From Candidatus Methanoplasma sp. (GTDB lineage Archaea; Thermoplasmatota; Thermoplasmata; Methanomassiliicoccales; Methanomethylophilaceae): a stretch of 64,000 bases of DNA. Location of the stretch: NCBI GenBank assembly GCA_031256955.1, contig JAIRPP010000013.1, positions 174,197-238,196 of the forward strand. The letters are read 5' to 3'. Shown here piece after piece: positions 27,860-36,702 of the stretch. Made by a program: the position numbers and the translations under genes. The notes beneath the pieces are model-generated. The model did no database searches and was not told where the DNA came from. It was given only the letters and a program-made list of their open reading frames with translations. Within the stretch, counting starts at the first letter, position 1. Each line of letters starts with the position of its first letter.

Positions 27860-28570
27860 TCACAGGTCCTCGCCGGTCCTCTCCAGGTACCCCTCCCACG
27901 CGGAGACCACGTCGTCCCCGGTGACGAAGGGCAGCCCGTTCCTCTCGGCGTACTCCATCGCGCCCGCCTTGTCCGCCGCCCCGCCCCGGTCCCCCATCAT
28001 CTCGCAGATGGTCGCCGACGGGTGGACCCCCGCCATGTACATCAGGGCGGTGCAGAGCTCAGTGTGCCCGCGCCTCGCCTTGAGTATCCTGGGGCTCGCG
28101 TTCAGGAGGTGCACGTGCCCGGGGGCCCTGAAGTTGGCCCCGAGCATCCTCCTCCTCTCGTCCGCGGGGGAGTCGCTGAAGATGGTCTCCGCGTACTCCC
28201 TTATGGTGAGGGCGCGGTCCTCGTCGGTTATGCCCGTGTACGTCTTCCTGTGGTTGATCGTGATCCCGAAGGACGACTTCGTCCCGTCGTACGGTATGTC
28301 GGTGGGAGCCATGGTCCTGAGCAGGGGGTACCTCTCCCCCATACCCCAGAACACGTCGGACAGGAACGGCAGCCCAAGCTCCGCCGCGAGCCTGTTCGGG
28401 GTGGTCGTGCAGACCAGCCCTCCCGCGTCGCGCCTCATGCGCATGAGCGCGCCCGCCGTGACGAACTGGGACGCTATGGCCATGTCCGTCTCCCGCTCCC
28501 TGTCGTCGAAATCGTACACCAGGGCGAACCCTCCGCGCCTTATGCTCTCCAGCGCTCCGTCTATGCTGAT
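27860..28570 (-). CDS. ribB: 3,4-dihydroxy-2-butanone 4-phosphate synthase, unusual start
   Basis: The protein makes the four-carbon unit of lumazine from ribulose 5-phosphate. Family motifs are present: DFDDRERETDM, FGITINHRKTYTGITDEDRA, and the C-terminal GHTELCTALMYMAG. The domain begins before any normal start. In the same frame upstream of a GTG at 28519 lie SIDGALESIRRGGFAL, the conserved RibB N-terminus, and then a stop, with no ATG, GTG or TTG. The strongest ribosome-binding site (gaggagg) is 6 nt before an ATC at 28570, which I take as a near-cognate start (236 aa). If that is wrong, the GTG at 28519 gives 219 aa lacking the RxGG loop. Confidence 0.8.
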   Translation of the reverse strand: MSIDGALESIRRGGFALVYDFDDRERETDMAIASQFVTAGALMRMRRDAGGLVCTTTPNRLAAELGLPFLSDVFWGMGERYPLLRTMAPTDIPYDGTKSSFGITINHRKTYTGITDEDRALTIREYAETIFSDSPADERRRMLGANFRAPGHVHLLNASPRILKARRGHTELCTALMYMAGVHPSATICEMMGDRGGAADKAGAMEYAERNGLPFVTGDDVVSAWEGYLERTGEDL

Positions 28571-28595
28571 ATGATCCCTCCTCTTGAATGAATCT

Positions 28596-28620
28596 TACTG
28601 TTGGGGAAATAAAAACAGTA
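28596..28620 (-). promoter_or_regulatory. palindrome around the rib operon TATA box
   Basis: tactgtt-N11-aacagta is a perfect 7+7 inverted repeat whose spacer holds the minus-strand TATA-like tttttattt. A repressor bound here would block TBP. Archaeal rib operons are known targets of RbkR; assigning this site to RbkR is inference. Confidence 0.55.
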
Positions 28621-28706
28621 CACATCTACCGGATATTTTGTTGGCGCCGCGCATGCGCGTCTGGCCCCGGCCCTGTGCTCCGTTTTTATAGCCCCGCGCG
28701 TTTAGC

Positions 28707-29744
28707 ATGGGCGATATGGGTCGCGATTCCAAGCCGGGACGGGGCATATACGGGCAGGTCGTCGGGATGCCGGAGCAGATAGAGGAGGCTCTGAGGGCGG
28801 AGCGCCCGAGCCTGCCGAGGCCGCGCAGGATCTGCATATGCGGGATGGGCACGTCCGCCCTCGCGGGCGAGATCGCCTCCGACTACGCCGACGAGGCGTG
28901 CGCGGCCCCCCTGCACGTCCAGCGCGGGCCCGACCTCCCCGGATGGGCGGGCCCGGGCGACGCGGCGGTGGTCATCAGCTACTCCGGGGACACGGAGGAG
29001 ATGCTGCTGGCGTACGGGGAGGCGGCCTCCAGGGGATGCGCCGCCGCCTGCGTCACGTCCGGGGGGAGGCTCATGGAGATGTGCGCGAGGGACGGCGCGC
29101 CCGTGGTCGCGGTCCCGGACGACCTGTCGTCCAGGGGCTCCTTCGGGAGCCTGCTGGGGAGCCTCGCGGTGGCCCTGGACGGGATGGGCGAGCCGGGCAC
29201 GGCGGAGGGGCTGGAGTCCACCGTCCCCGCGCTGAAGGCGCACCGCGACCGCCTGGTAGGGGAGGGGAGGGGCGAGGTGGAGAGGTTCGCCCGGGCGATC
29301 CGCGGGAGGATCCCGGTGGTGTACGGCCTGGGCAACATGAGGTCGTCCGCGGTCAGATGGAAGACTCAGATCAACGAGAACTCCGGGTTCGTGTCGTCCT
29401 TCGGGTACCTGCCCGAGTTCGCGCACAACGAGATAGTCGGGTGGATGGGCGACAGCGCCCGCGTGTCCGACTGCGTGCCCATATTCCTGTGCGACGGCGG
29501 CGCGTCAGGATACGTGAAGACCATAGTGGAGGCCTCCAGGGACACGCTGGAGGAGAACGGGATAGAGGTCCTCTCATATCGCGTGGACGGCGGGAGCAAC
29601 CTCGAGAGGAACCTGAAGTGCATGCTGTTCGGGGACCTGGTGTCCATCGAGCTGGCCCGCCTCAGGATGACGGACCCGGACGCGGGGGAGGGGGGAGCGG
29701 CCCGCCCCGCGGGGGAGCGGCGGGGGCATACGAACTCTTTTTAA
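28707..29744 (+). CDS. bifunctional phosphoglucose/phosphomannose isomerase
   Basis: 345 aa. An N-terminal SIS domain (ICICGMGTSALAGEIASDY, AVVISYSGDTEEML) and a C-terminal PGI/PMI domain (RWKTQINENSGF... PEFAHNEIVGW) match the archaeal cytosolic enzyme that interconverts fructose 6-phosphate with glucose or mannose 6-phosphate. A tttttatag TATA box at 28683-28691 lies about 20 nt before the ATG, giving a leaderless mRNA. It could link the product of Fbp to sugar synthesis. Confidence 0.9.
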   Translation: MGDMGRDSKPGRGIYGQVVGMPEQIEEALRAERPSLPRPRRICICGMGTSALAGEIASDYADEACAAPLHVQRGPDLPGWAGPGDAAVVISYSGDTEEMLLAYGEAASRGCAAACVTSGGRLMEMCARDGAPVVAVPDDLSSRGSFGSLLGSLAVALDGMGEPGTAEGLESTVPALKAHRDRLVGEGRGEVERFARAIRGRIPVVYGLGNMRSSAVRWKTQINENSGFVSSFGYLPEFAHNEIVGWMGDSARVSDCVPIFLCDGGASGYVKTIVEASRDTLEENGIEVLSYRVDGGSNLERNLKCMLFGDLVSIELARLRMTDPDAGEGGAARPAGERRGHTNSF

Positions 29745-29772
29745 CGCCCCAGCCCATGCGCCGGCGATAACA

Positions 29773-31056
29773 ATGGCTATCGAAGACGCGCGCTACATCC
29801 GGCAGGAGGTAATGGCACACAACAAATGGTTCGAGGAGTGCATCCCCATGATCGCATCCGAGAACCTCATGAGCCCCCTGGCGAAGGAGATGCTCATATC
29901 CGACTTCGCGGACAGGTACGCGGAGGGGCTCCCCGGGAAGAGGTACTACCAGGGGAACATCTATGTGGACAAGGTGGAGGAGAAGGCCACGGAGCTGGCC
30001 AAGAAGCTGTTCCGCGCCGACTTCGCGGACGTGAGGCCCATATCGGGCACCGTCGCCAACATGGCGGTCCTCTTCGCCTTCGCCGAGCCCGGAGACGTGA
30101 TAACGACCTGCGCGCTGGCGCAGGGCGCGCACATATCGACGTGCGAGTTCGGCGCGTTCGGCCAGAGGGCGGTCAGGTCGGTCAACTACCCGTTCAGCAC
30201 GGAGGACATGAACCTGGACGTGGACGGGACCGCCAAGCTGCTCAGGAGGGAGAAGCCGAAGATAGCCCAGTTCGGGCTGTCGGTGTTCCTGTTCCCCCCG
30301 CCCATAAAGGAGCTGAAGCCCGTGTTCGACGAGGTCGGGTGCCTGGTCTGGGAGGACTGCGCGCACGTCCTCGGCCTGATCGCGGGCGGCCAGTTCCAGA
30401 AGCCGTTCGACGACGGGGTCCAGATAATATCGTCGTCGACGCACAAGACGTTCCCGGGGCCCAACCACGGCATGATCCTGGCGTCCGGCATAACCGAGGA
30501 GCAGGAGAAGAAGCTCCAGAAGGCTGTGTTCCCCGGGGTCACCTCGAGCCACCACCTGCACGCGATGGCCGCGCTGGCGGTCACGCTGGCGGAGATGGAC
30601 GTGTTCGCGAGGGACTACGCCGCCCAGGCGTGCAAGAACGCCCGCGCGCTGGGGGAGGCGCTCTACGAGCTGGGGGTCCCCGTGCTCTGCCCGGATCTCG
30701 GGTTCACCAGGTCCCACGCCATCGCCCTGGACGTGTCCGCGTTCGGGGGCGGGAAGGAGTGCGCCCAGCTCCTGGAGGACGCCAACATCATCTGCAACAA
30801 GAACATGCTCCCCAGCGACACCAGCGCCGTGAGGCCCTCCGGCCTCAGGCTCGGGGCCCAGGAGATGACCCGCATAGGCATGAGGGAGGGCGACATGAGG
30901 GAGGTCGCGTCCCTCATCGCGAGGGTCGTCAAGGGCAGGGAGGACCCGAAGAGGGTCAAGGAAGACGTGAAGTCCTTCAAAAAGGGTTTTACGGGGATAA
31001 GGTATTGCTTCAACGAGGGGGAGCCGGCGTACGGCTACCACAAGCTGGTGGAATGA
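29773..31056 (+). CDS. glyA: serine hydroxymethyltransferase
   Basis: 427 aa PLP enzyme. SNxMSP-like IASENLMSPLAKEML, FADRYAEGLPGKRYYQG and the PLP Lys in STHKTFPGPNHG (about K225) are visible. It interconverts serine and glycine, using tetrahydromethanopterin or folate as C1 carrier depending on the archaeon. Sequence between SHMT motifs is of the archaeal kind, unlike E. coli GlyA. A small coiled-coil gene follows by 4 nt. Confidence 0.95.
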   Translation: MAIEDARYIRQEVMAHNKWFEECIPMIASENLMSPLAKEMLISDFADRYAEGLPGKRYYQGNIYVDKVEEKATELAKKLFRADFADVRPISGTVANMAVLFAFAEPGDVITTCALAQGAHISTCEFGAFGQRAVRSVNYPFSTEDMNLDVDGTAKLLRREKPKIAQFGLSVFLFPPPIKELKPVFDEVGCLVWEDCAHVLGLIAGGQFQKPFDDGVQIISSSTHKTFPGPNHGMILASGITEEQEKKLQKAVFPGVTSSHHLHAMAALAVTLAEMDVFARDYAAQACKNARALGEALYELGVPVLCPDLGFTRSHAIALDVSAFGGGKECAQLLEDANIICNKNMLPSDTSAVRPSGLRLGAQEMTRIGMREGDMREVASLIARVVKGREDPKRVKEDVKSFKKGFTGIRYCFNEGEPAYGYHKLVE

Positions 31057-31060
31057 TACC

Positions 31061-31318
31061 ATGGGATTCGGAGACTCTATAAAAAGCGGGATCGGCACGG
31101 TGGCCAACAAGACCTCGGGCGCGATCGACAACGCGGGGATTTCGACCAAGATAAGCGGAAAGAAGGGGGAGATCGAGAAGATCGAGAAGGAGATAGGCGC
31201 CATGATCTACGGCCGCTTCTCCGCGGGGGAGGGCTTCGGGGACGACGTCGCCAAGCTCTGCGAGGACGTCAAGAGGATCGAGGCGGAGATAGCCGACCTG
31301 GAATCCAAGAAGAAGTGA
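31061..31318 (+). CDS. small charged coiled-coil protein
   Basis: 85 aa, cotranscribed with glyA. The N-terminus MGFGDSIKSGIGTVANKTSG is followed by Lys/Glu-rich heptads (GEIEKIEKEIGAMIYGRF... DVKRIEAEIADLESKKK). It has no membrane segment. It resembles short proteins found in bacteria and archaea ahead of zinc-ribbon modules, but the zinc ribbon is absent here. No known function. Confidence 0.7.
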   Translation: MGFGDSIKSGIGTVANKTSGAIDNAGISTKISGKKGEIEKIEKEIGAMIYGRFSAGEGFGDDVAKLCEDVKRIEAEIADLESKKK

Positions 31319-31327
31319 AACCCATCG

Positions 31328-31351
31328 GGGCGGGGCCTGGGCGCCCCGCCC
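31328..31351 (+). terminator. hairpin after the glyA operon
   Basis: gggcggggc-N6-gccccgccc, a 9-bp stem, starts 9 nt after the stop; gattcttt follows closely. Confidence 0.6.
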
Positions 31352-31421
31352 GCGATTCTTTACGCGCGCGAGCGCTCGCCTCGCGCGATTCTACGCCCCT
31401 CCGTCTAGCGCGCCCGCCGCG

Positions 31422-32630
31422 TCATGCCTTCCCCAGCAGCCAGTCTATCAGGTTGACGTGGGATATGCCTCCCCCGGGCTCCGCCATCACGCGGTCCAGA
31501 GAGAGGATCGTCTTCGGGAAGCTGTCGCCTATGCCCCTCAGCGACCTCGCCTCCCTCTCCGCCACGTCGTCTCCGAGCAGGGTCTGCGCGACCTGGTAGT
31601 ACTCCGTGCGGCCCCCCTTGAGCGCCGCGAAGTCCACCTCCAGGTCGCGATAGCTCCCGGTGACGACCTCGTACCCCCTCCTCCTGAGCTCTAGATACAC
31701 CACGTTCTCCAGCTGCCTGCCCAGGTCTCCCCCCGCCGCATGGCCCAGGACCGCGTTCCTGATCCCGGTGTCCGAGGCGTAGTACTTCCCCCCGGAGCTG
31801 AGCGTCTTCTTCCCGCGCACGTCGTAGCGGTCCGCCCTGTACAGCAGCAGCGCGTCGGTCAGAGCGGACGCGTACCTCTCCACGGTGGCGTCGGACAGCC
31901 CGATCTCCGACGCGACGCCGTGGATGCTGGTGCGGTTCCCTATGTTGGACATCAGGAACTTGGATATCCTGACGAGCGCGGACGGGTCGCGCATCTCCAG
32001 CCTGCCCATCACGTCCTTGACCAGGACGGTGTTGTAGATCCCGGACAGCACGTCTATGATCGCGTCCCTGGGATCGTCCGGATCCACCGCCGGGAGGGCG
32101 CCGTACCTCACGTACCCGTCGAACCTGGACTCCACGCCGGACGCGCCGTCCGCCGGATGGAGCTCGAGATACTCCGGGAAGGAAAGGGGCGTCATGGCGA
32201 TCTCCACGCACCTCCCGGATATCATGGTGGACAGCTCGGACGAGAGCAGGCGCGCGTTGGACCCCGTGAGGTATACGTCGACGTCGCGGTCGACCATCAG
32301 CGCGTTGACGCTCTTCTCCCAGCCGCGGACGTTCTGAACCTCGTCTATGAAGACGTAGGTGCGGGATCCCTCCGCGACCAGGCCGCGGAGGACCCTGTCG
32401 AACTCCCGGAAGTCCTCCACGGAGCTGTATTCGGACGACTCCATGTTCACGTACGCGATGCGATCCCTGCCGACGCCGGACGCGGCCAGGCGGTCCATGT
32501 ACTGCCTCATCAGGACGGATTTCCCGCACCTGCGCACGCCCGTTATTATCTTGGCGATGTCCCTGCGGTCCCTGTGCGCGTCCAGCTTCGAGAGGTATCC
32601 CTCTCGGAGAACCATTCCGTCGACTATCAT
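31422..32630 (-). CDS. AAA ATPase with DUF4143 domain
   Basis: 402 aa. Walker A is ITGVRRCGKSVLM (about 29-41), Walker B is YVFIDEVQNVRGW, and the sensor region is VYLTGSNARLLSSELST. The C-terminal DUF4143 domain includes a winged-helix-like part (SIHGVASEIGLSDATVERY) and LEVDFAALKGGRTEYYQVAQ, a PD-(D/E)xK-like segment in which the expected ExK is replaced by YYQV. It is only distantly related to the copy at 9316. Function unknown. Confidence 0.85.
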   Translation of the reverse strand: MIVDGMVLREGYLSKLDAHRDRRDIAKIITGVRRCGKSVLMRQYMDRLAASGVGRDRIAYVNMESSEYSSVEDFREFDRVLRGLVAEGSRTYVFIDEVQNVRGWEKSVNALMVDRDVDVYLTGSNARLLSSELSTMISGRCVEIAMTPLSFPEYLELHPADGASGVESRFDGYVRYGALPAVDPDDPRDAIIDVLSGIYNTVLVKDVMGRLEMRDPSALVRISKFLMSNIGNRTSIHGVASEIGLSDATVERYASALTDALLLYRADRYDVRGKKTLSSGGKYYASDTGIRNAVLGHAAGGDLGRQLENVVYLELRRRGYEVVTGSYRDLEVDFAALKGGRTEYYQVAQTLLGDDVAEREARSLRGIGDSFPKTILSLDRVMAEPGGGISHVNLIDWLLGKA

Positions 32631-32649
32631 GATCGTCCGTTGAGAGATG

Positions 32650-32735
32650 CGGTGCGTTGTATTTAATTTGTATCATAATAGAAATTTTTGCAATTTTTGT
32701 AAAAATTTGGACTATAGTAGAAATTTTTACACGAC
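32650..32735 (-). promoter_or_regulatory. AT-rich promoter block of the DUF4143 gene
   Basis: A sharp AT-rich island in a GC-rich region. It contains a direct repeat of tagaaattttt (about 32679-32689 and 32718-32728) and an inverted repeat aattttt-gt-aaaaatt (about 32692-32707). The atttaatttg element near 32661-32670 is a plausible TATA box for the gene starting at 32630. Confidence 0.5.
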
Positions 32736-32789
32736 TTGCCTCTCTGCGCGCCGAGCGCGCGGAGATCCGCGCCCCTATGGCGCGAGCAA

Positions 32790-32878
32790 GTGAGTGAGTG
32801 AGTGAGTGAGTGAGTGAGTGAGTGAGTGAGTGAGTGAGTGAGTGAGTGAGTGAGTGAGTGAGTGAGTGAGTGAGTGAG
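32790..32878. repeat. (TGAG)22 tetranucleotide repeat
   Basis: Twenty-two perfect TGAG units at 32791-32878. The run ends at a gataaatta element that is a likely TATA box, and 42 nt before the ATG of the AlbA_2 gene at 32921. Every plus-strand frame through it hits TGA, so it is noncoding. Such tracts change copy number by slippage. Confidence 0.95.
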
Positions 32879-32920
32879 ATAAATTAAGAACGATGAAGGA
32901 GATGCACCCGTAGGCAGAGC

Positions 32921-34312
32921 ATGGAAGACGGGTCTACTGAATGGAAGTCTATCTGGAAGGACGAATACCTGAAAGTCGTATGCGCGTTCGCCAATTCGAA
33001 GAGCGGCGGCAAGCTGCGCATAGGGATCAACGACGACGGTGAACCCGTCGGCGTATCTGATCCGAAGTCTACGATGAAGGAGATCTCCGACACTGTAATC
33101 AACACGCTCGGGATCTATCCAGAGATCTCATTGGATAAGAAAACCAAGGTGATCACGATATCCGTATCGCCGTCTTCGGCCCCGGTGGACCTCAGAGGCA
33201 AGTATTACGTCAGAGTCGGCAACACCACGCGCGAGGCCAGAGGAAGGGAGCTGGAGAGGATAGTCAGCGGCAAGAGGGGGTCGTCTTGGATAGATGCCGC
33301 GGTTGACGGCATAGACGCGTCTCAATTGGACCGCGGGGCGTTCGAGTTCTTCCGTAAAAAGGCGTCGGACGCGAAGAAGCTGAGCAGAGAGAGCCTCTCT
33401 GTGCCCGACGGGGAGCTGCTCGACAAGCTCGGGCTCTCGATCGATGGAAAGCTCACGCGCGCCGCCATACTCCTGTTCCACCCCCACCCGGACGAGATCC
33501 TGTTGGGATCGTATGTGAAGATAGGCATGTTCAAGGGCTCCGACCTCCTCTATCACGACGAGGTCTCGTGCCCGTTCATCCTGATGCACGCCCGGGTCAT
33601 GGATCTGCTGAACACCAAGTATTCCAAGAAGGGCGTGACGTACGACGGCATCTCCAGGGTCGAGACGGACCCCTACCCGGGCGACGCGCTGAGGGAGTGC
33701 GTGACCAATGCGATAATGCACAACGACTACTCGTCCCGCACGCCGATACAGATAAGGATCTGGGGCGACGAGAAGATGATGGTGACGGACCGCGGCTCCG
33801 TCCCCAGCGGCTGGACCGTCGACACCCTCCTGTCCCCGCACGCGTCCATCCCGTTCAACCCCGTGCTGGCCAGGACGCTCGCGTATGCTGGCGACGTGGA
33901 GACGTGGGGCCGCGGGATAGAGCGCATAATGGAATCGTACGAGGGCTACGGCCCGGGGATGAGGCCGGAGTTCGAGATAACGGAGTCGTCTTTCTCCGTC
34001 ACCCTGAGGGACGTGGGCGCCAGCGGGGGGGCGCCGCGGAAGGCGGAGCGGGCAGACGGCGAGATCCGGGCGGCCCTGGCCCCCAAATCCATATCGATGC
34101 TGAAGGCGCTGGCCCGCGCGCGCGACATGAGCTCCGCCGATCTCGCGGAGATCGCGGGAGGGAAGGGCGATCCCAACTTCACGTACAGGAGGATCACCCC
34201 GCTGGTCGCGAGCGGCCTGATAGAGAGGACCATCCCCGACAAGCCGAACAGCAGCAACCAGAGATACCGCATAACGGAGAAGGGCGAGCTGGTCGCGCGC
34301 GAACTGGAATGA
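32921..34312 (+). CDS. AlbA_2-type ATP-binding transcriptional regulator behind a TGAG repeat
   Basis: 463 aa. AlbA_2 domain: EWKSIWKDEYLKVVCAFANS, SGGKLRIGINDDGE. The GHKL-like part has RECVTNAIMHNDY, MVTDRGSVPSG and WGRGIERIMESYEG. The C-terminal winged helix is about 90 aa (SMLKALARARDMSSADLAEI ... ERTIPDKPNSSNQRYRITEK). It is the closest full-length relative of the decayed copy at 3045. The simple repeat immediately upstream of its TATA box could make expression variable between cells. Regulatory target unknown. Confidence 0.82.
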   Translation: MEDGSTEWKSIWKDEYLKVVCAFANSKSGGKLRIGINDDGEPVGVSDPKSTMKEISDTVINTLGIYPEISLDKKTKVITISVSPSSAPVDLRGKYYVRVGNTTREARGRELERIVSGKRGSSWIDAAVDGIDASQLDRGAFEFFRKKASDAKKLSRESLSVPDGELLDKLGLSIDGKLTRAAILLFHPHPDEILLGSYVKIGMFKGSDLLYHDEVSCPFILMHARVMDLLNTKYSKKGVTYDGISRVETDPYPGDALRECVTNAIMHNDYSSRTPIQIRIWGDEKMMVTDRGSVPSGWTVDTLLSPHASIPFNPVLARTLAYAGDVETWGRGIERIMESYEGYGPGMRPEFEITESSFSVTLRDVGASGGAPRKAERADGEIRAALAPKSISMLKALARARDMSSADLAEIAGGKGDPNFTYRRITPLVASGLIERTIPDKPNSSNQRYRITEKGELVARELE

Positions 34313-34437
34313 CCTCCGGACGCGATCCTCGCCCGCATTCCGGGCGGCCTTCCGCGGGCGTCCGCTGAGATGGGCGCGGCTTGACCAGCCCGCCCCTTTT
34401 CGCCGCCCTGAGCCTCCAGCCCTGCCTCCGGATCAAC

Positions 34438-34464
34438 ATGGTTGGATCCACCAACCATTATATG
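34438..34464 (+). promoter_or_regulatory. palindromic operator and TATA of the nitrogenase-like locus
   Basis: atggttgg-atcca-ccaaccat (34438-34458) is a perfect 8+8 inverted repeat overlapping a ccattatat TATA box (about 34456-34463). The ATG is at 34498. A repressor here would cover the BRE/TATA region. It does not match the GGAA-N6-TTCC site of NrpR. Confidence 0.6.
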
Positions 34465-34497
34465 GGCGCATCGCATACGCCGACCCGGTAGACGCAA

Positions 34498-36702
34498 ATG
34501 ATTCAGATCGCGATATACGGCAAGGGCGGTATCGGCAAGTCGACCATGTCCGCGAACATCTCGTATTCGCTGGCCCGCATGGGGAAGCGCGTGCTGCAGA
34601 TCGGCTGCGACCCCAAGCACGACTCCACCAGGGCGCTCCTCGGCGGGAGGGGGCAGACCACCGTGCTGGAGTACATCAAGAACACGCCGCCGTACGACAG
34701 GCGCCTGGAGGACGTGGTCCTCGAGGGCAAGATGGGCATAAAGTGCGTGGAGGCGGGCGGGCCGGAGCCGGGCATAGGCTGCGCCGGCAGGGGCATTCTG
34801 AGCACGTTCGACACGCTCAAGAGGCTCGGGATGGACGACATGGACTTCGACGTGAAGGTGTACGACGTCCTGGGGGACGTCGTGTGCGGGGGGTTCGCCG
34901 TGCCCCTCCGCAACGAGTACGCCGACGGGGTCTACCTGGTGACGTCCGGGGAGTTCATGTCCCTGTACGCGGCCAACAACATCCTCAAGGGCATCAAGAA
35001 CTTCGACAAGGGGATCCCCCGGACCGCGGGGATAATCGCGAACTGCCGCGGGATGGACAGGGAGCTGGAGGTGATAGGGCGCTTCGCGAGGGCCGTGTCC
35101 CTCCCTGTGATCGCGGCGATCCCCCGCAGCGGGCTGTTCGCCGAGGCGGAGGCCAGAGGCATGCCCGTGGCCGAGCTGTTCCCGGATTCCGACGCCGCCG
35201 CCGAGCTCGGCAAGATATCGGCGCACGTGGCGTCGCTGCTGGGGAACCCGTCCCTGCTGCTGGACTCCAAGCCGCTGACCGACGAGCAGATGGGGCGGCT
35301 GGCCGCGGGAGAGGAAGTCCGCCCAAATGAGGGCGGGGCCGCCCCCGGCGGCCCCTCTTGCGGAGGCTGCGCGAGGAAGAAGGCCCTGATCGACGCCAAG
35401 TCCAGGCCCCTGGTGGCCAGCTGCGCCGCCGCAGGGGCGGTGTACGCGTGCAGCAGCGTGAGGGACGCGGTGACCGTGATACACGGGCCCAGGAGCTGCG
35501 CCCACATAATGTCCTCGTCCAGGAACCTCAGCGAGATACGGAGGGGCAGGCGGAGGAGGGGCATGTCCGACCCCCAGTTCTCCAGGATGTGCTCCACCGA
35601 GATGGACGACACCATATCCGTGTTCGGGGGGGCGGGCCTGCTGGAGGAGAAGCTGAACGACCTCATACTGGAGGGGCACAGGAACTTCTTCATAGTGACC
35701 ACCTGCGTCTCCGGCATCATAGGGGACAACGCCATAGACGTGGTCAACGCCATAAGCAACGCCCATCCCGACCTGTACTTCAGGGTGATCGAGGCCGACG
35801 GGAACATACGCGGGGACTGGGAGGACGGGTACATAGAGGCGGCCGACGCCATCGCGGACATGATCCGCGGCGACGTGGAGCCGTCCCCGGACTGCGTGAA
35901 CCTGGTGGGCGAGAGGTACTTCTTCAGGGCCAACGAGGAGAAGGAGGACGAGGCGCCGGAGATGTTCAGGAAGTTCGGCATAAAGGTGAACTGCAGGCTC
36001 ATACACGACTGCGACATGGAGTCCGTGGCCAACTTCCGCAGGGGCAGGATGAACTTCATAGTCAACGACGACACCGGGGCGAGGGGGCTCGCCAAGGCCC
36101 TGGGCGGTAGGCACGGGATAAAGATAGAGGAGAGGCTCCTGCCCTACGGGATGCACGAGTTCCGCGAGTTCGCCGAGATGATCGGCAGGGAGTTCGGCCG
36201 CGAGGATCTGGCGAGGGAGGTCCTGGCGAGGGAGGAGGGGGAGTACCTCGCGGAGATCGCCGCCCACAGGAAATCGCTGGAGGGGAGGACTGCCGCGGTG
36301 GAGTCCTGGTACCCCAACAGCATAGACTGGGTGCTGGACCTGCTGCAGGACCTGGGGATGAGGGTCATGTTCGTCGGGATAGGGCCGGAGAGGCACTTCA
36401 GGGACGTCAGGAAGCCCTCCAGGCACGAGGGCCGCCTGAGGTTCATAACCGACTACTCCCGCGAGAGGTTCGACGAGGAGACGAAGGGGGAGAAGCCGGA
36501 CATCGTCATCAGCGACGGGATGCGCGGGGACGTGGAGGGCACCAGGCACACCGCGTTCATGGTCAGGGCGGGCGTGGGCGTCAGATGCACCCTGAGGCTC
36601 GCCGCGGAGATAGACACCCTCATGCGCCTGCCGGCGGTCGAGGGGTGGAGGGAGTACGCCAAATCCGACGACAGGATGGAGGACGAGAGATATGCCTCTT
36701 GA
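34498..36702 (+). CDS. fused NifH-like reductase / NifD-like subunit (nitrogenase superfamily)
   Basis: 734 aa. Residues 1 to about 265 are a complete NifH/BchL/CfbC-type Fe protein: P-loop GKGGIGKST (8-16), CDPKHDST, C95 in GIGCAGRG and C130 in VLGDVVCGG, the two ligands of the shared [4Fe-4S] cluster. A short Pro/Gly linker with a CGGC motif (C288, C291) leads into a NifD-like module (about 292-734). Its C309, C318 and C334 (HGPRSC) and C403 ([11 protein letters not shown]) resemble P-cluster-type ligands. The cofactor-ligand Cys of NifD is not found; the aligned segment reads MNFIVND. Fe protein and catalytic subunit are normally separate chains. The next gene overlaps by 11 nt. Candidate roles include F430 ring reduction (CfbCD), a Mar-like C-S reductase, or something undescribed. 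Confidence 0.85.
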   Translation: MIQIAIYGKGGIGKSTMSANISYSLARMGKRVLQIGCDPKHDSTRALLGGRGQTTVLEYIKNTPPYDRRLEDVVLEGKMGIKCVEAGGPEPGIGCAGRGILSTFDTLKRLGMDDMDFDVKVYDVLGDVVCGGFAVPLRNEYADGVYLVTSGEFMSLYAANNILKGIKNFDKGIPRTAGIIANCRGMDRELEVIGRFARAVSLPVIAAIPRSGLFAEAEARGMPVAELFPDSDAAAELGKISAHVASLLGNPSLLLDSKPLTDEQMGRLAAGEEVRPNEGGAAPGGPSCGGCARKKALIDAKSRPLVASCAAAGAVYACSSVRDAVTVIHGPRSCAHIMSSSRNLSEIRRGRRRRGMSDPQFSRMCSTEMDDTISVFGGAGLLEEKLNDLILEGHRNFFIVTTCVSGIIGDNAIDVVNAISNAHPDLYFRVIEADGNIRGDWEDGYIEAADAIADMIRGDVEPSPDCVNLVGERYFFRANEEKEDEAPEMFRKFGIKVNCRLIHDCDMESVANFRRGRMNFIVNDDTGARGLAKALGGRHGIKIEERLLPYGMHEFREFAEMIGREFGREDLAREVLAREEGEYLAEIAAHRKSLEGRTAAVESWYPNSIDWVLDLLQDLGMRVMFVGIGPERHFRDVRKPSRHEGRLRFITDYSRERFDEETKGEKPDIVISDGMRGDVEGTRHTAFMVRAGVGVRCTLRLAAEIDTLMRLPAVEGWREYAKSDDRMEDERYAS

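Noticed and set aside
32790..32878. CRISPR array or coding repeat
   Set aside because: The unit is 4 bp without spacers, and all plus-strand frames contain TGA.
34498..36702. Calling the fusion simply CfbC-CfbD of F430 synthesis
   Set aside because: A second, different D/K-like subunit is encoded directly after it, while CfbD works as a single chain type. I leave the function open.
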